Source: Struthio camelus
Taxonomy: Eukaryota; Chordata; Aves; Struthioniformes; Struthionidae
Direction of reading: 5' to 3'
DNA: 64,000 nucleotides
NCBI RefSeq assembly: GCF_040807025.1
Contig: NC_090947.1
Location: 558,001 to 622,000, forward strand
The position numbers and the translations under genes were made by a program. Positions 1 to 14,800 of this stretch are shown piece after piece. The notes under the pieces were generated by a model. It saw only the letters and a list, made by a program, of their open reading frames with translations, had not been told where the DNA came from and did not search any database. The number at the start of each line of letters is the position of its first letter. Within the stretch, counting starts at the first letter, position 1.

Positions 1-158
1 ACTCAGCTGTAAGGGACAAAATTTGCTGCTTATGCTTCTCCTGTAACTGCTGACTTTGGAGTTCGAGCTCATCAGCATGTTTCTTCTTCAGCTCCTGGAG
101 AAGAATCTCTTGCTCACTTGTGAATTTCTGAGTCATAGCCTTGTGTTCCTCTATAAAT
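1..158 (-). CDS. PCNT: PCNT coding exon 20, cut by window edge
   Basis: With two carried bases it reads [20 protein letters not shown] and on through [20 protein letters not shown] to the edge. Human counterpart: RFLEERKEITEKFSAEQDAF, then RHQQQLLSVTAELEA. Acceptor ataatttag. The exon continues to the left of the window. Confidence 0.92.
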
Positions 159-2722
159 CTAAATTATTTCCAAGAAAGTTCAGAGAATGTTGTCAAAACA
201 GGCACTGGTAAATAAATAAACAATGAAATATCAAGAAGCAGGCCTTACTTAGCCTCCATAAATTTTACTTCTAGGTTTCACATACAGCACTAATCCAAAG
301 CAAATTGCAAAGATTATTTCATAGCCACATAATTAAGGGCTTATGCGACGGGAATTGTTGATTTCTGGTTACTATTACTAAGTAGACATGCACTCCTATT
401 GAATTGCTCACTAATACAGAGCAGCTCTCATTCTAGCTCAAAGCACATTGATAGGGTGGATGGAAAAAGCATCTCTGACAACATGTCCAAAACCAAAAGA
501 TGAATTTCAGGTGCCATTTCAAAGACAGTTTGACCAAATATTGCTATGTGAGAGCAAGTAGGACATAATAAATATCGTATGTAACAAAGTATACAAGCCA
601 TCTATATTTTGAACATGTTATCTGCAAGCAAACAAGCTGTCAGAAGCAAAAATCTCTAAACACAAGCAGTTTAGACCAAGACATAAAACCATGGTGGAAG
701 CATATGCGGGATCCTCCGGCCCTCCAAACTCTCTCAGCTATATGAGGTCTGTTTAAGGCTTGATGCAGAAGATTCAGTATATAAAATAATGCAATTTGCT
801 GTAATCATAACCTACAGTATTTTTGGACAGGGATGTCAATAATTAAGAAGTGATTGGTTATTTAAGGGCTAAGTTCCTGCTTTCAACATTTTCTTGCTGT
901 AATTATCTCCCCAATATCTTCTATGAGTATATGTTTGGGGAGGGAAGAAGGAGTAAGTTTAAAATGATGTATGCAAATACAAACACGCTGGTTTGAAGAT
1001 TTGCTTTAATATGCTAACATCAATGAAGGGAAGGGGAGGGACACAGAACTGAGCAGTTACAACTTGCATCTCTAACCAGAATTTCATTTGCTATGGAATA
1101 CTGAATATGACCCATCAACCTCATCATTCAGTGGACAACAAAAGCTTCACTCACCAGAGGAAGAAAAAAAAAAAAAAAGTGCTCAAATTCATTTAAGCTG
1201 TTTGAAAACACTTCCTTTCCACAAACACTAGCACAGGATCTTCAGCTGCGTTGTCGTCTTCTTCACATGTAACAGGTAGAACCAGACTAGGTTTCGTTTG
1301 ATTTGCTAGACTAAATTCAATGCATTTATATGAAGTAAAATCTTTACAGGAACTCTTACTGGACAGTATTACTGTTCCTCGGCAGAATAAGAGCTTTACA
1401 TTCAGAAGTTAGCTGGTGCCATCAAGTGACAAACCTATATGACTGCCACTTCTTAACCTTAAAATAAAAAAGCAGCAGTAACAGTAACTGAACTAAAGAT
1501 TAGCTCTGATCGTTCCCAGTAAGTGAAAAACCCCAAATACACAAGACTTACTTGTTTTGTGCTTCCATAAGTTTAAACGCACATTCTTCTTGCAAACAAA
1601 GTGTGGCTTTTTCCATTTCTTTTGCCATGAGTGCTTTGGCTTCTTGCAGTTCACTGTCGTATTGCTCCTGAGACTTCTGTGTAGCCTGTGCACTTGCAAG
1701 GCTGTCCTCTAGTTGTTGCAAGTTGTTTTGCTGCTCTTTTACCAATTTCTCTAATTCTACAATTCTGGCAGCCTGCTGATCTTGAAGCTGATTCATTTCA
1801 GTTTCACGAAGTTCAAACTCCTTTTGCAAATTTTGCTTCTCACATTCCGATTTGTTTTCTAGCTCTATACGCAACAGTGATAGCTTTTCTTCTGTTTGGA
1901 TTCTCTGGTCCTCATTTTCACACTTCCATTTTTCCTCTTTTTCTTTATACATCTTCTCTATTTTCTGGACTTCTTCTCTGGCGCCCTTTAGCTCAGTCTC
2001 GTGATCCTCAGTAAGTTTGTATTTTACCTGTGAACGTAGTTATCAAAAACGTATAAGTATTAGAACCAAACTGAAGTGTCTGAAGTGTCTTAGTCTGAAG
2101 ACTTATGGTCTTGGAGAAATTCAGTTCTTGCAGCTAAGTCACCCTTCCAAACAAAATAAGGGTGACATATTAGTTTGCAGGTACTTAAATTCAATCTACT
2201 ATTAAGAAGCAATCGGGGGTGAGGGAGAGGAAGGGAAGAAACAATTGAGACAGAATTCTAGAATTAAGATTGTACCTATGTTGTTTTCTCTTGGGGCCAC
2301 CTTTTTTCATCCCAGCAGTTCAATTTATAAAGCTATGATGACGTTACGTACTTTAAAAGAGATCTTTAATCCTGCCCTCTATAAACTCTCCTCTCTTTAT
2401 ACATACCAGTGATATTTTATATGCGGCATGCAAGTCCGTGACATGTGTAGTTCTTAAAATGTCACCAAAAAAAGAATGTGGTGTAAAAACAGAAGCTAAC
2501 GCACCAAATGATTGTTCAATGACACAAAAATCCAAAAAGAGATCCTAAAAATACACTAGAAGTAAACAGGAAGACTAAGACGACAACAGGATCGAATCTT
2601 AAAAGGAAAGAGCTAATAAGAGATGGCATAAGGGCTTTAGTATGAAGTATATTCTAATCTTCCAAGTGAAAACTGAATGAAAACATTGAATGAGTATTCA
2701 AGCATTCATTTACACAACAAGC

Positions 2723-2810
<88 letters not shown>

Positions 2811-5800
2811 TTTGATTAGGCCTATGTATCACATAACTCACAAAGCTACTTTTGTTTGGGCACCAGGAACCAAGTGGCAATTGATAAAATCAGTCCACTT
2901 GGCTCTGCGAGACAGAGACCAGAGGCCAAAACAAAACACAGGTATTTCCAGACAGTGAATCAGTATGCCAGATAGCATGTAGAGAATGTGCTATTTGAAC
3001 AGGGTCCATCTTTTGCCCAGGCAGCAGAGCCACAAAGACGATATTGCAGATGACAGGGGGAAGCTAACAACACCAAAAGCTTCACTCCTGGAAGCTTTGG
3101 ATGATTCCTCATGCTATCTTCAGTCTGCAACTGTTTCCTATGACTTTCTCCACTGTTTTTTTCCAATTTGGAAAAAGATACACATACCTACATCTCTTCA
3201 AGAAGGGAGGAAAAGAGGATTTGGGAAATCAGAGCATTCATCTAATTCTGATAAGCGTTTAAATATTGGAACAGATTAAAGAATATATTAACATCCACTC
3301 TTAAGTCTATGCTCAGGTAAGACAGCTGATTTAACAGATAAGAGGGAAGGCACAAGATGTGATTATCTCAACTTTATACCTTCACTGTCAAAGACGTAAA
3401 GTCCACACCAAAGCAAACCAAAATGAGAAGTTTGCTGTCTGACCATCTCTTTTTCCCCAAACAACTGGGCTGAAAAATTATTTCTGGTTACTCACTTCAA
3501 AAGACACTCCAATCAAGAAACCAGATATTTCGTAGAGGGGATCTGCTCAGCAGAGGGGCTACTTCCTTCTGCTGCAATACTTACCTGTTCAGTTCTCCAT
3601 TACTGTATGACACTTCACAGCATGCAAGTGCAATGCCTTACTTCTGCACTTGCGCACAACGCTGTGCTGCTTCACAGATTGTAGCAGAGGGAGGTTCAGG
3701 ATGAGAATCTTTTGTACTTGCCTGCATTGCAAACGTTGTGCTTGTGCTGAACCTCATGTGATTGAAAAGGTGGATTGGATCAACACTTGAAGCACCTGCC
3801 TTCTCACACTGTACTTGTGAAGAAAAATTAATCTGTGGGAAACTAAGCATTTAACACTAAAGTGCTCTGAACTTCAAGAGTCTTATTCCAGCAAGTATTC
3901 CACGCAGCTGAAACTACTATTACTAACTCGAAACATTTAAAAATAAGTGCCACTTCTATTTCACTTGGCCTTCCCAACAGACTTGAGTTTGCCCAATTCT
4001 ATACAAAATAGCACTTTAACACTAATTACCTTTTCCATTTCCTCTTTCAGATGCTTTTCATTCTGCACAGAAATATCTTTTTGTTTAGCAATCTCTTCCT
4101 TTAAGTGCTTTATTTCTTCCAAAAGTTCTGCAATATACTGTTTCTCAGACTGAAGGAGAGAGACCTTAGCCTTGTGCTCTTTCTCTAGTACACACACTCG
4201 CTCAGACACCTCCATTTCAACTTGACGTGCTGCATCTTGAGCACTCTGTAGACGCAGTTTGGTGATTTCTGAATAAACAGCAGAACAACATTCCGGAATT
4301 TATTTTCTTTTAACAGGCCTTATTAACTTGCAGGAATAAAACAAAGCTGAATGTTGCTAGGTGCACAATTCATCAGTAGCCCCACTAACTACAGAGTAAC
4401 AAGAATCATCATACAGAATAACAAGAAACATTTATCAAAGTGACTTTTACTCCGCTCTACTTAACTACCAACCTTGGAATTTATCAGTATGAACACACAC
4501 AAAATAACGCAGAAGGATCACAACCTACAGCAGGACTTCCCTCTTAAATCAGCAGCAGTCACAGGAGTTAAACTTTCAGTAATCTGCCGTTACATCATCC
4601 ACAAAGAAAGTTATCTCCTCTTTTCCACATACTCTTTAGATAAAGAATTCCCCTAGAAAAGCAGATGGGGCAACTCTCCACCTAAACATTGTAATTTGGG
4701 CAGGTTTGATACATTTTCTAACAGAGGGGGGAAAAAAAAGGGACATAAATATAACCACAATTTAAAAAGGGTTTACTGATCTTTTAACCAACATATAGCA
4801 GCACAGAGTTAACCATGTGTGTCACACGGCTAACGGTACGGTATGGACATCAAGTTCAGAAGCTTGTATAGTTTACTATGACTAACTCTTTTTTTGCAAC
4901 TACTCCTAAGTTTAGTAAGCTTTACTACAGAATAACCAACCTCAGGTCACCACATCCTTGAAAGTGCAACTCAACGGGCCCAGAAGAGTCAAAAAGTAAA
5001 ATGCCCAAACCCAAGTACTAACCAGCTTTAAGTGTTCCCTGTAGTTTAAAGTAAAATAATAACAAATTTTCAAATTTCTTCAAACAAGCCTTTAGATAAG
5101 GAAAAAAAAGCCTCACAAGCATCTTACTATTTTACTTCCTAATCTGCCAGCTGATCTTACCTTTGATATGCTCTTCTGAGAGTCTGGCACGGAGCTGCTC
5201 AAGTTCTAGACAATGCTTTTTTTTCATTTCCTCAATTTCCGTTATATATTTGTCTGACAGATCCATCTTCATTTTCATTAGGTCCTCCTTATATTGAAGT
5301 GCAAGGGAAGACCTCAAGGAATCTAATTCATGTCTGTGCTGTTCTTTAAGTTGTACTCGCAAACAGGCAAGTTCTTCCTACATAACAAATGGATTAGAAA
5401 TACAGCTTTAGTTTTGAAATAGCCATGTCAGAAATGGTCCAATAGGAACACTATATGAACCACACTGCAAAGCACCTGCTTGACCTGTGTGCATCTGTTC
5501 TCCCAAAACCCAGCAGTTTCTGCTCTGTTCCTGCCACTCCACCCTCTGCTGTGGCAGATCCCCCCATAAGTACAGATATCCTGGAGCCATGACACAAGGC
5601 AGATCAGAGCTTCAGGAGCTGTTTGAAAGTGTAACAGAGAGGAAAGTCTCACAAGCACCTGGATAGAGAAGCTATCCACTCTCAACACTGAAGAGCCCTC
5701 CCCTCTATATATGCATCATCACAGAACGTAGAAGTCATGACCATGAACACAGTTCCATACTCAGCTAGGAAAATAGTAGCAAGTTTCTTATGTAGTATAT

Positions 5801-8800
5801 CGCAAATAAATTTACTTAAATTTAACTGATGTAGTCTGTGTATGTCTGGTCTGCTTATCATCCCCTCACTAAGATAAATACATTTATAAAAACCTAAAAC
5901 CAAAAAGGAAAATTCCCTTTTGGAACTGTTGGTCAAAGTCAAATGAATTGAACAAAGAAATAGCGATCTTAAATTGTAAGAAAGTACATGAAAATAGATG
6001 GCTAAATAGAGGAAGGACTAAATCAGTGTCTCCACTAGAAGAGAAGTGACAGCAACAAAGGATAAAATTATTACAAAGTTCACAGAGAAAAGAGAAACAT
6101 CATGAATTCTGCACCCTGTGGGGAAGACTTTTGATCAGAACTCACACTTTATTATTAGGCACAGGATAATCCAAACACAGGACACAAAACTGCAGAACAT
6201 CATATTTCGTCTGTTCCGAGAACTATTTAAAGCTGGTAACTTACAATAGGCTCGACAGAAAATAATGAAGCCTTAATACATGTCTCAAATATGACTTTAA
6301 CTGTTCACTAAGATCTGGGAAGCAGACATCAGTTTTCATACGGGCAATGTAATGAACGTCAGAACTTTAATGTAGCAAAAATCCTACCTTATGTTGCTCC
6401 AACTGATGATTTAGCTGGTCAAGTATAACTCTCCTCTCTTTTTCAGTCGTCTCTTCAAAAACTGTGACAGAGGAACTGAGAAGACAGAATGGTTTTAGAA
6501 ACTTAAGATTGTACCACATGTCACAAGTTAATTTAAATGAGCTTGCCAACTTACAATATGGTACTGAAAGTAGGTACAGAGCAACCATAATAGCTACACA
6601 AGAAAGTATCCTCCACACTCATGACTTTTGTCGCTGGATTTCCAGCTTCAAATCACCTAATCTCCAATCCCAACGTATTTAGACACTAGCATCACCTTTT
6701 ACACAAAAAAAATTGGAAGCATTTTATGATAACCTGAGATAAAAGGAAAAAGAATAGATCACCTGATATCCACTGCTTGATCCTGGCTCACGTCCGACTC
6801 CAACAATGAATATTCCTTCAGTTCTTGCAGTCTCTGATGCAGCAAAGTCAACTCCTCTCTGTAGTTTTCTTCAGCAACTCTTAATTTCTTTTCAAAATAA
6901 AGTCTCAATTGTTCTAACTCAGTTTCATGCTCACTTTTTCTTTGCTGACGCTGCTGTTCAAACTCTTGCTTTAAATGTTCTATTTCCTCCACATGGGATG
7001 CGCGAGCCAGGAGCTGCTCTTTTAACTCTGAGATGGAGGCAAAAAGAACACAACACTTCATTGCATCCTTAGAAGTACACAGCTTTAAGCTAACTCATTC
7101 TGTGAGGATGAGCCATGTTTTTTATTGTCAGGACGACAGCCAGATACTATCCCACACACTACATAAGACGAACTTTTGAAAGACAAAACTTTCCTTCCTC
7201 AGAAGAGAGTACCAGTGCGTTCCCCACTTACACGGCATTCAGAGAAACCATCATCATGAAAAGAATCAAAACCACCAGCAGATCATTCGCATTGCCCTTG
7301 TGCCCCAATTCGGAGAAAGTGACATGCGGAGTCCTGCAATGTTTTTTGATCCCCACACCTGCTTGTTGTCACAGCCAGAAGGAATAACTTACTCAAGCAC
7401 ATCTATTACAATTTTGTCTTTTCTCCAGGGGCGTGAGGGGAAACCTTTAGCACCAACTATCTAGAAAAACAATTGCAAGAAAGAAACTTAAAATTAATCT
7501 TAGACTAACTAACAAAAAAAAAAACACCTGATCTACTTTGACGATGGGTTAGCTATCCATTCAAGTGCTTTTTTTCCTCCATGTTCTTTATTAGAGTATT
7601 GCATGAGGGGAAAAAAAAAGGTAGAACTAAGGGCAAAAAAATCATGGTGAGGAGGGAAGTTTCCCGGATGGCTTAAGATTAGCTGAACCCACACCAAGGC
7701 CAACTGAAGATGGACCTGATTTTAAAGAAGAAAAAACTTAGAAAACAAAAGCAGCTTATGTTATTCAAGAAAAGAAACTCCAGAAAGACTTAAAGAAATG
7801 ATGGAAGGCACTTCTTGAAATTCACATGCTTGAACAGTAATCTAAATGATAGACAAAGATTATTATGCTCTTAAAAAAAAAAACAAAACCATCATTTAAA
7901 GATTAAACCAGTGTTATCAGTATGCACTAAGAAAAGATAGAGAGAAACAGTCCTGAGCCTGTGGTTTGACTAGGAACTCCCAAGTGTCGTTTGGTAGCAA
8001 CTCTCAAGCTCACATCCCCAGTACAGTCAAGCTGCTTAATACAGACAGGATATCATCTCCAAACCAAAAAGGCTGCATACACCTTCAGACCACTAACAAG
8101 TTTCCTTCACAGCTACACTTCGACTTCGCCTGAGGGCCTTTCAGTGCTGACGCAAAGGAGATGCTGCAGAGGACCAGCGCGTTCCCAACAAGGAAATGCC
8201 AAACAGCAGCCTCCCCTCCAGGCACACAGCAAGTCTGAGCCACTCCAGGTCAAATCACAGTTGACGCCAAACAGCCAGGAAACAGCCAGGGTGGACCTGG
8301 CTGAGTGTCGCAGTGTTTTCACATAGAAAACCGAAAGGAATGCACGCTTGTGGTGAAAAATTCTCAGAGCCAACATCCAAACAGAAAGAATAAGTGAAAT
8401 TAGTATGTAGTTCAAGCCTGCTTTCAAAGGGAGCAGTTGCCAGGTTGCCCCAAGCAGTTGCCCCAAGAAGGGACTAGTAAAAACAGCAGTGACGTAGGCA
8501 AGGGAAGTCCAATATTGCACAGATAGATTTTGGCTAACCCAGCAAAGTCTGCTGGCACAGAATTAACCCCGGAAAACGTTTACCAGTTTTGAACTGGCCA
8601 TCATTTTTACATTAGAGCAGTGATTTAATTATCTGGTGGCTGTGTTTTTGATCCACCACAATGAGTCCACAGACTAGTCCAAGTGCATTGTCAAAGCATC
8701 ACTCAAGCAAAGAAAAAGCAGAGTAAAACAAAACGCCTTTAAGATCTCCTCACACAGCAAAGATGCATCCTCACCTGAAACAGAGGCTCGCGTTCTGGTC

Positions 8801-11800
8801 TCACCATCTCAAACCAGATGAAGGAGAAACAGAAAGGGTCCAAAGAATGGTAAACGTGAGTGATTAGAGACATGAAAAGACATTTGAAACGTTAATAAAG
8901 ACGAGGACTACAGAGAGGGAATATAGGAGTTCCAGCAAATACTAAAAAGCACTATCAGTACTATAATTCTCTAACATAATAATGGGGATTCAAAAAGGTC
9001 AACAAGTTAAAGTCTGACTAAAACCAAAAAAATTAGAATAGTAATCTTTCAACTTACAACCATAAAGTACCAATGGGGGCGGGGAGGAAACAGTTACATT
9101 TCAAAAGCTAAGTACAGTTAAATTTGTTAGAAAATTTGAAATGGTATTTAAAACAAAAGGCAGTGTAATATCCTTAAACTACCCCAGTAAAGCAAAGAAT
9201 GCCATCTAATGTTACAATCTCAATAGAAGATGAACATACACAGCCAAGGCTAAGAACATGGTCTCTAGCTTTTTCCCCCCCAATACTGGTTCCTCTGTTT
9301 ATCATGGCACTGTTTGCACACATACAACTGAGGCATGTTCTATTTCATTTTGGCCAACAAAACCTGTCAGCTCTGATTAATATACTCTAAAAATTACCTG
9401 TTGTGTGTAGGTTTAATTAAAATACTTTACAGGTGTAACAGAAATCCTAACAATATAATATCAGATTGAAATCTTCCAGTCGTTATTTTCTTTCAAGCTT
9501 TAGAACTTTTTTTTTTTTTTTAAATTTGGTCTTATGCATATCTGCATTAAAAATTATGAAAAAAAAAGGATTGCACCTATTTAAATGCCATGCACAACAT
9601 TTCCCTTTTCTTTTTTGCTTTTAGATTTGAGAGGTTTATTTATTCTTTCAAACCAAAGTATATTTTTCCAAAAGTGTTAATTATATATAGTCCTTACAGG
9701 AGAACAAAAAATCATTCATTCCAATTTCAGAATTATCACCTGAATGTTTTTATTTTATTTTAAAAAAAAAAAAAAAAGCTTCAGCCAGGGTATTTCTACA
9801 TTTAAGGATTAAAGTCTTTCAGAAGATCATGAACTTCTAATTTCAATGTCAGTGACAAAAGTTTTTTATTTAACTTGCTTCAGAACTGGAAGAATGAAAA
9901 AAACCCACAAAAACAAATTTCTACCTCAAGACCAAATCTAATCACATTGTTTTGAAATACTTCCGCTTTTATTTGGAGATAAATAAGAGATCAGGCTAAT
10001 ATAAAGGTTTTTTTTTTTTTTTTTTTTTTTAAATCTTGTATTAACAAGAAACCACTCGAAGTCATAAACTAAGTGGTGATCCTCGCTACCTAAAAATAAC
10101 CATTTTCTCAGTTGATTTTATAAACCCTTCCATACTGAATATAAACCAGTGTTATTCTCTTCTAAATGTTTTTCTGTTGAACAGCATTTTCCCCACTTAA
10201 ACTACAATTCATTACGACTTGAAATCAAATTTGAAGTTAAATGTGGCTGTTTTTCACTAAATTTCTGTGAAGTGTGCAGGAGTGGAGCTTCAAGGCACCA
10301 ATACAATTAATAGAGAACAGCAATGATTGCAACAACAGCGGTGATAACAACATGATACTCCTGTTCCCTAGTCAAAGACAATAAAAACGGAAAGAAAAAT
10401 TTCATATTTTAGGACATTAGAAAAAAGAACAAAAACAAGAGTGAACGCTTCCGCACAGGCATACCATGCTTTTTGACTTCGGAAAAACTCCTAGTCATCT
10501 GACACTGACCCATCTCTTACTTCAGAAAGAGATCATGTGCCCACTCTACTAGAGTATGACCTACTGTACACATCTGTGACTTAGCTGTGTTTCTGGTATA
10601 TGACTAAGAGTCTCCCATATCAAAAATGAGTACTTCTACATGAACTAGAGGCAAAAAAATAAAACGTATCAGTTTCAACCATACCACTTAACTCCTGACG
10701 ACTTGCTCGGGTACTATTGAGCTGAGACCAGAGTTGCTTGATTTCTTCTTGTGACTGAGTCTTTAGTTCTTCATGCGTGACCTGAAGTTTCTCCAGCTAT
10801 GGAAGATGTATTAAAATGTTTTAAACTATTTTGTTCTAGTGGCTTGTTTTATATGCAACATAAACAATCCTGTCAGAAATAGGTGGAAACACTCACTAAC
10901 AACCACACTCTCAGCTCCTAACCTGAATTAGCAAAGATACTGCGTAGCCCTTAACTACTGTTAGGCATACTCCTCTGATAGAGCAACAGGTCTGCTCTTG
11001 GCTGTCACTACTGGCAAGAATAAAGTATTAGCTAGATAAAACCAATAGCACCAGTGTATAAACACAGAGGAATGACATAAAATTGGCAAAAAGATGGCCG
11101 TGTTCAGAAGATTTTGAACCATTATGGAAAAATCCCAGAGTGTTAATCTACTTTATTAGATATGTTTTACTTCATCAATAAAAATCATAAAATAAATAAA
11201 TACATACAAACAAGTTGCCCAAATGTTATATATACCGCATAGGTTTTGAGAGGTGGATAGTAATTAACTCTTCAAAACAAAGTAAAGAAATCTTATTTAC
11301 CTCCTTCTGAGTATTCTGTTCTTTTTCTTGGCTTTTCATCTTCATATCTTCTAGGAGTTGATTATGTTCAGTCTGCAGCTGTTCACGTAATTTTGCAATG
11401 GCTAACTGGTGTTGCTTCTCCAATTCTATACATTTTACTACAAAATAAAAATGAGTTCTGTTCAGCAGCCAGCATGGTGGCATAACCATCTGTACAACAT
11501 TTGTGTGACTAAAATAGAAACGCATGCAGCCAGACTAAAATGCTCATTTAAAGTATTCTCGACAGGGCTCACAGGAATAAGAGCCTTCTCGGTAAAGGTG
11601 TCAGCACCTGAAGAGCATCACGCAAACTTGAGTAATCAAGGATGTAAAAGCATGAGATTTCCACACAGAGCTTCCTGGTTCCCTACATCCCACGCTCTCA
11701 GCCAAGAGGCAGGCAACCAGCAGCAGTGCTAGGGAGAAGATGAGCCTCTGCTCTCTGAATATACAAAGAAGCATCCTCAACCAGAAGCATATTTACTTAG

Positions 11801-14800
11801 AGCAGAAAATGAAACATTTCTTCATGGCTTAGAATTACAGAATTTCTCCGACTATCAAACTTAGCTGGAAGTAGGAGAGAGATGAACAGGAAGGACTAAG
11901 AAAGCTCACGCCAAATTTCCTCTGCTCAGCACTAAACTGAGCACACTCTGAACCACGTGAACTTGCTACTACCTCATTCAGCCAACAAATCTTTGATCTG
12001 CCCCAGAAAGAGTCTGCAACAAATTGATCCCAGTTCAGCCACAGTGAGCTGCAGAAGAATGTTTTCCTCACAAAACGGTTTTGTGATACAGATTCAGGGA
12101 AATATAGTAAAATCAGTGCAGGCTGGGAAGAACAAGATAAATCCTAACAGTAGCCAAGGCCATAAGAATACAGTGAAAGCATCTGGCTCACAATATGTAT
12201 GAAAAGGCTGCTCTTTGCTTCTCAGAGCTGGTTTACTGCCTGTCAGATAGCATGAGAATTCCAGTATCCCTAAAACCAGATTTCCATTTATTGGAGGAGA
12301 GTATTATTTCCTTTATCTCTCACCTTTAGTAATATTTGTGAAGGGAAATACACAAGAAGATAAGACTCTGAGTGTAAGTCATAATACAACACAGTTAACC
12401 AGGCTTTAAATATAAAATTTTCTTTCAGTTCCTGTTTTCTGGACAGTCTCTGGTCATTGACCTAATTTTTAAGTAAGAGTACATAGATTTTTTTTTTTTT
12501 TTTTAAATACAGGTTCTAAAACTCTTATAGTTAGTTTTGCTATTGTTCACAATAAACATAGCTGCTTCTCAGACCATGACACTTACTTTCACACTGTTCT
12601 TTCTCAAGAGAAAGAAGCCTCAGCTCCACTTTGACTTTTTCTAATTCCATTTCCAGAGTTTTCTGCAGTTCCTCCATTTCAGTCTGATGCTTTTCAGAAA
12701 GTTCTTCATGCATGCTTTTTAAACGCATCTCGGATTCCAACTCCCAGTCTCCTTTGAGAGTCTAACAGAGTAGGACACATGCATTATTAGAGCAAACACA
12801 CTTAGTAAATAGAGTACTTTTTCTGTGTTTTCATATTCCATCTATTTGTCCTTTGCAATAAGTGTAGTAGAATGGGACTCTGCTATGACAGATCTAGTTT
12901 ATAGAAAGCAGTTTTATCTTTTCCTGTATGAAGAATAGAATTTTTACCTCTAATGTCTGGATACGTGTCTCTTCCATTTCCAATTCTATTTTCTTTCTCT
13001 GATCAACTGTGAAATAAAATACTATTTATTAATAAATGTATATAAAGTATCATGGTTAAGTGACAAGCAGAGATAGGGGCGAGATTAATATTTCCAAACA
13101 CTCAGGACCTGAACTGGGAGGCATACAGCAGTATGAGATACTGGGTTTTATCCAAATCTGCTGTTATCTTACATCCCAGTATTGCTCTTTCATTTTTAGA
13201 AGAGATAAGCATCTATCTTATAACCGTTAAGTTTGTCTTTGCAGTTAAGTTTCGTGTAATTAACAAAACGATATCTGCTTAATCTAGAGAGAGCATGATT
13301 CCAAGAAATAGATATGAACTGCCTCTTTATTCCTAAGGACAGTAATTCAAAGGCTATTGATATTTTAGATTCTAGCATTTCACTGTACAACGCTATTAAG
13401 TGTTTGAATCATCTCTGTCTCCTGGGACATTGCAAGAGAACAGCAGACAATAGCAAGTACGAAACTCTTCTCTAATTTCTTCTAAAAATACCTAGGAAAC
13501 AGAGCGGAAGGGAGAAGCTACCATTCTGCTGAAGTATCACCCACACCAAAGGTTTTTCCCTTCCTAACTCCAAGTTTTTCAGTAGGAAATGAGAATCCAA
13601 AGACCCTGAGATCGTGCCAACTACCCAACTAATGGTCAAGTAGAGGAAGAAATTTCATCCAAATCCTAAGATAAGAATGTCCCTGCAATCAGACAAATTG
13701 GGATCATGCCCAGTCATCATTTTCCTTTTAAAAAAAAAAAAAAAAAAAAAGGGTCCTCCAGCTAAGAGTAGTATCCACAATTCCTAGTCAGGTCTCCTGC
13801 ATCATCTGTTTTCAGATACTCTTTCTGAGCCCCTGCATTCAAGCACTCTTAAATAGCTACATTCACATAAAGTTACAAGGCCAAAACACATGTAAACAGC
13901 ACTGGTCTTGAGATTTGTGTCCAGACCTCCTTCTACTCCCATGTCCCACCATGCCATCAGTTTACTATGGTAAACTATGGTTTACTATGGTATTTACTGG
14001 TGGCAAAAAAATGCTTTTCTATTTTGGGTTAGAAAAAGCCTCAAAATATTCTCTGCTTTTCAGGATAGGACAACTAAAAAAGTTTTTCTTAAAGCCTTTC
14101 TTCGGGTGAATTGGGGATTGCTGCCGTTTTCACCTTCCTCCAAAAAATTCCTGCTCAGTGTCAAGATCGGCCATAAAGGTCAGAAGAGATGGTCTCATGA
14201 TTTGGGAAGAGAGGACTATCCTGAACTATCCCAAGAGCACTGTAAGCAGGCCTTCAGTACTATCAAGTGCAGTTTTCTTCTTGGTGATGCCAAAATCCAA
14301 TCTTAGGTCAAACATTTCACCAAGGATACCTGCCTGCAGGTTCTTACTGAGCCTTTCAGTTCCTTTCAAACTCTTTCTCCTACTTCTGAAACCACTGAGA
14401 GGGCAAGCCAGGAACCGTTTCAGTACTTTGTCAGAAACACAACACTGAAGTCGCTGCTGACATAAGGCTATAAAAGCCCTAAAGAAACTTAGGAGAAGAA
14501 CTCTGCCCTTCACATGGATGAAGCTCTTTGGGAGAGCTCCATCTAACACCTCCAAATACCAACTAGTCCACTGTACTGCTGTTTTGCAGAGGTAGCAAAA
14601 AACCACCCATGAAAAAGGGATTAAAAGGAATAAAACTTCGGTCTGGACAACTTCATTTTTGCATGTAAGCCATGTACTCTTGCACAGGCCAGTCTGGAAC
14701 CTATCCCTATTCATGGCAGTGCCAACTCTCCCTCAGAAGGACAGCTCTACACCAAGACTGGAATCCGCAGAGGAAAAAAGTACGTAGGGGTTTTCAATTT

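Noticed and set aside
7991-8520. Overlapping open frames on both strands in PCNT intron 14
   Set aside because: No recognisable protein content and no match to the pericentrin order; the flanking exons join in phase without it.
14226-14714. 162-codon minus-strand open frame in PCNT intron 10
   Set aside because: No family recognised, no coiled-coil character, and no splice sites that would join it in frame to the neighbouring PCNT exons.
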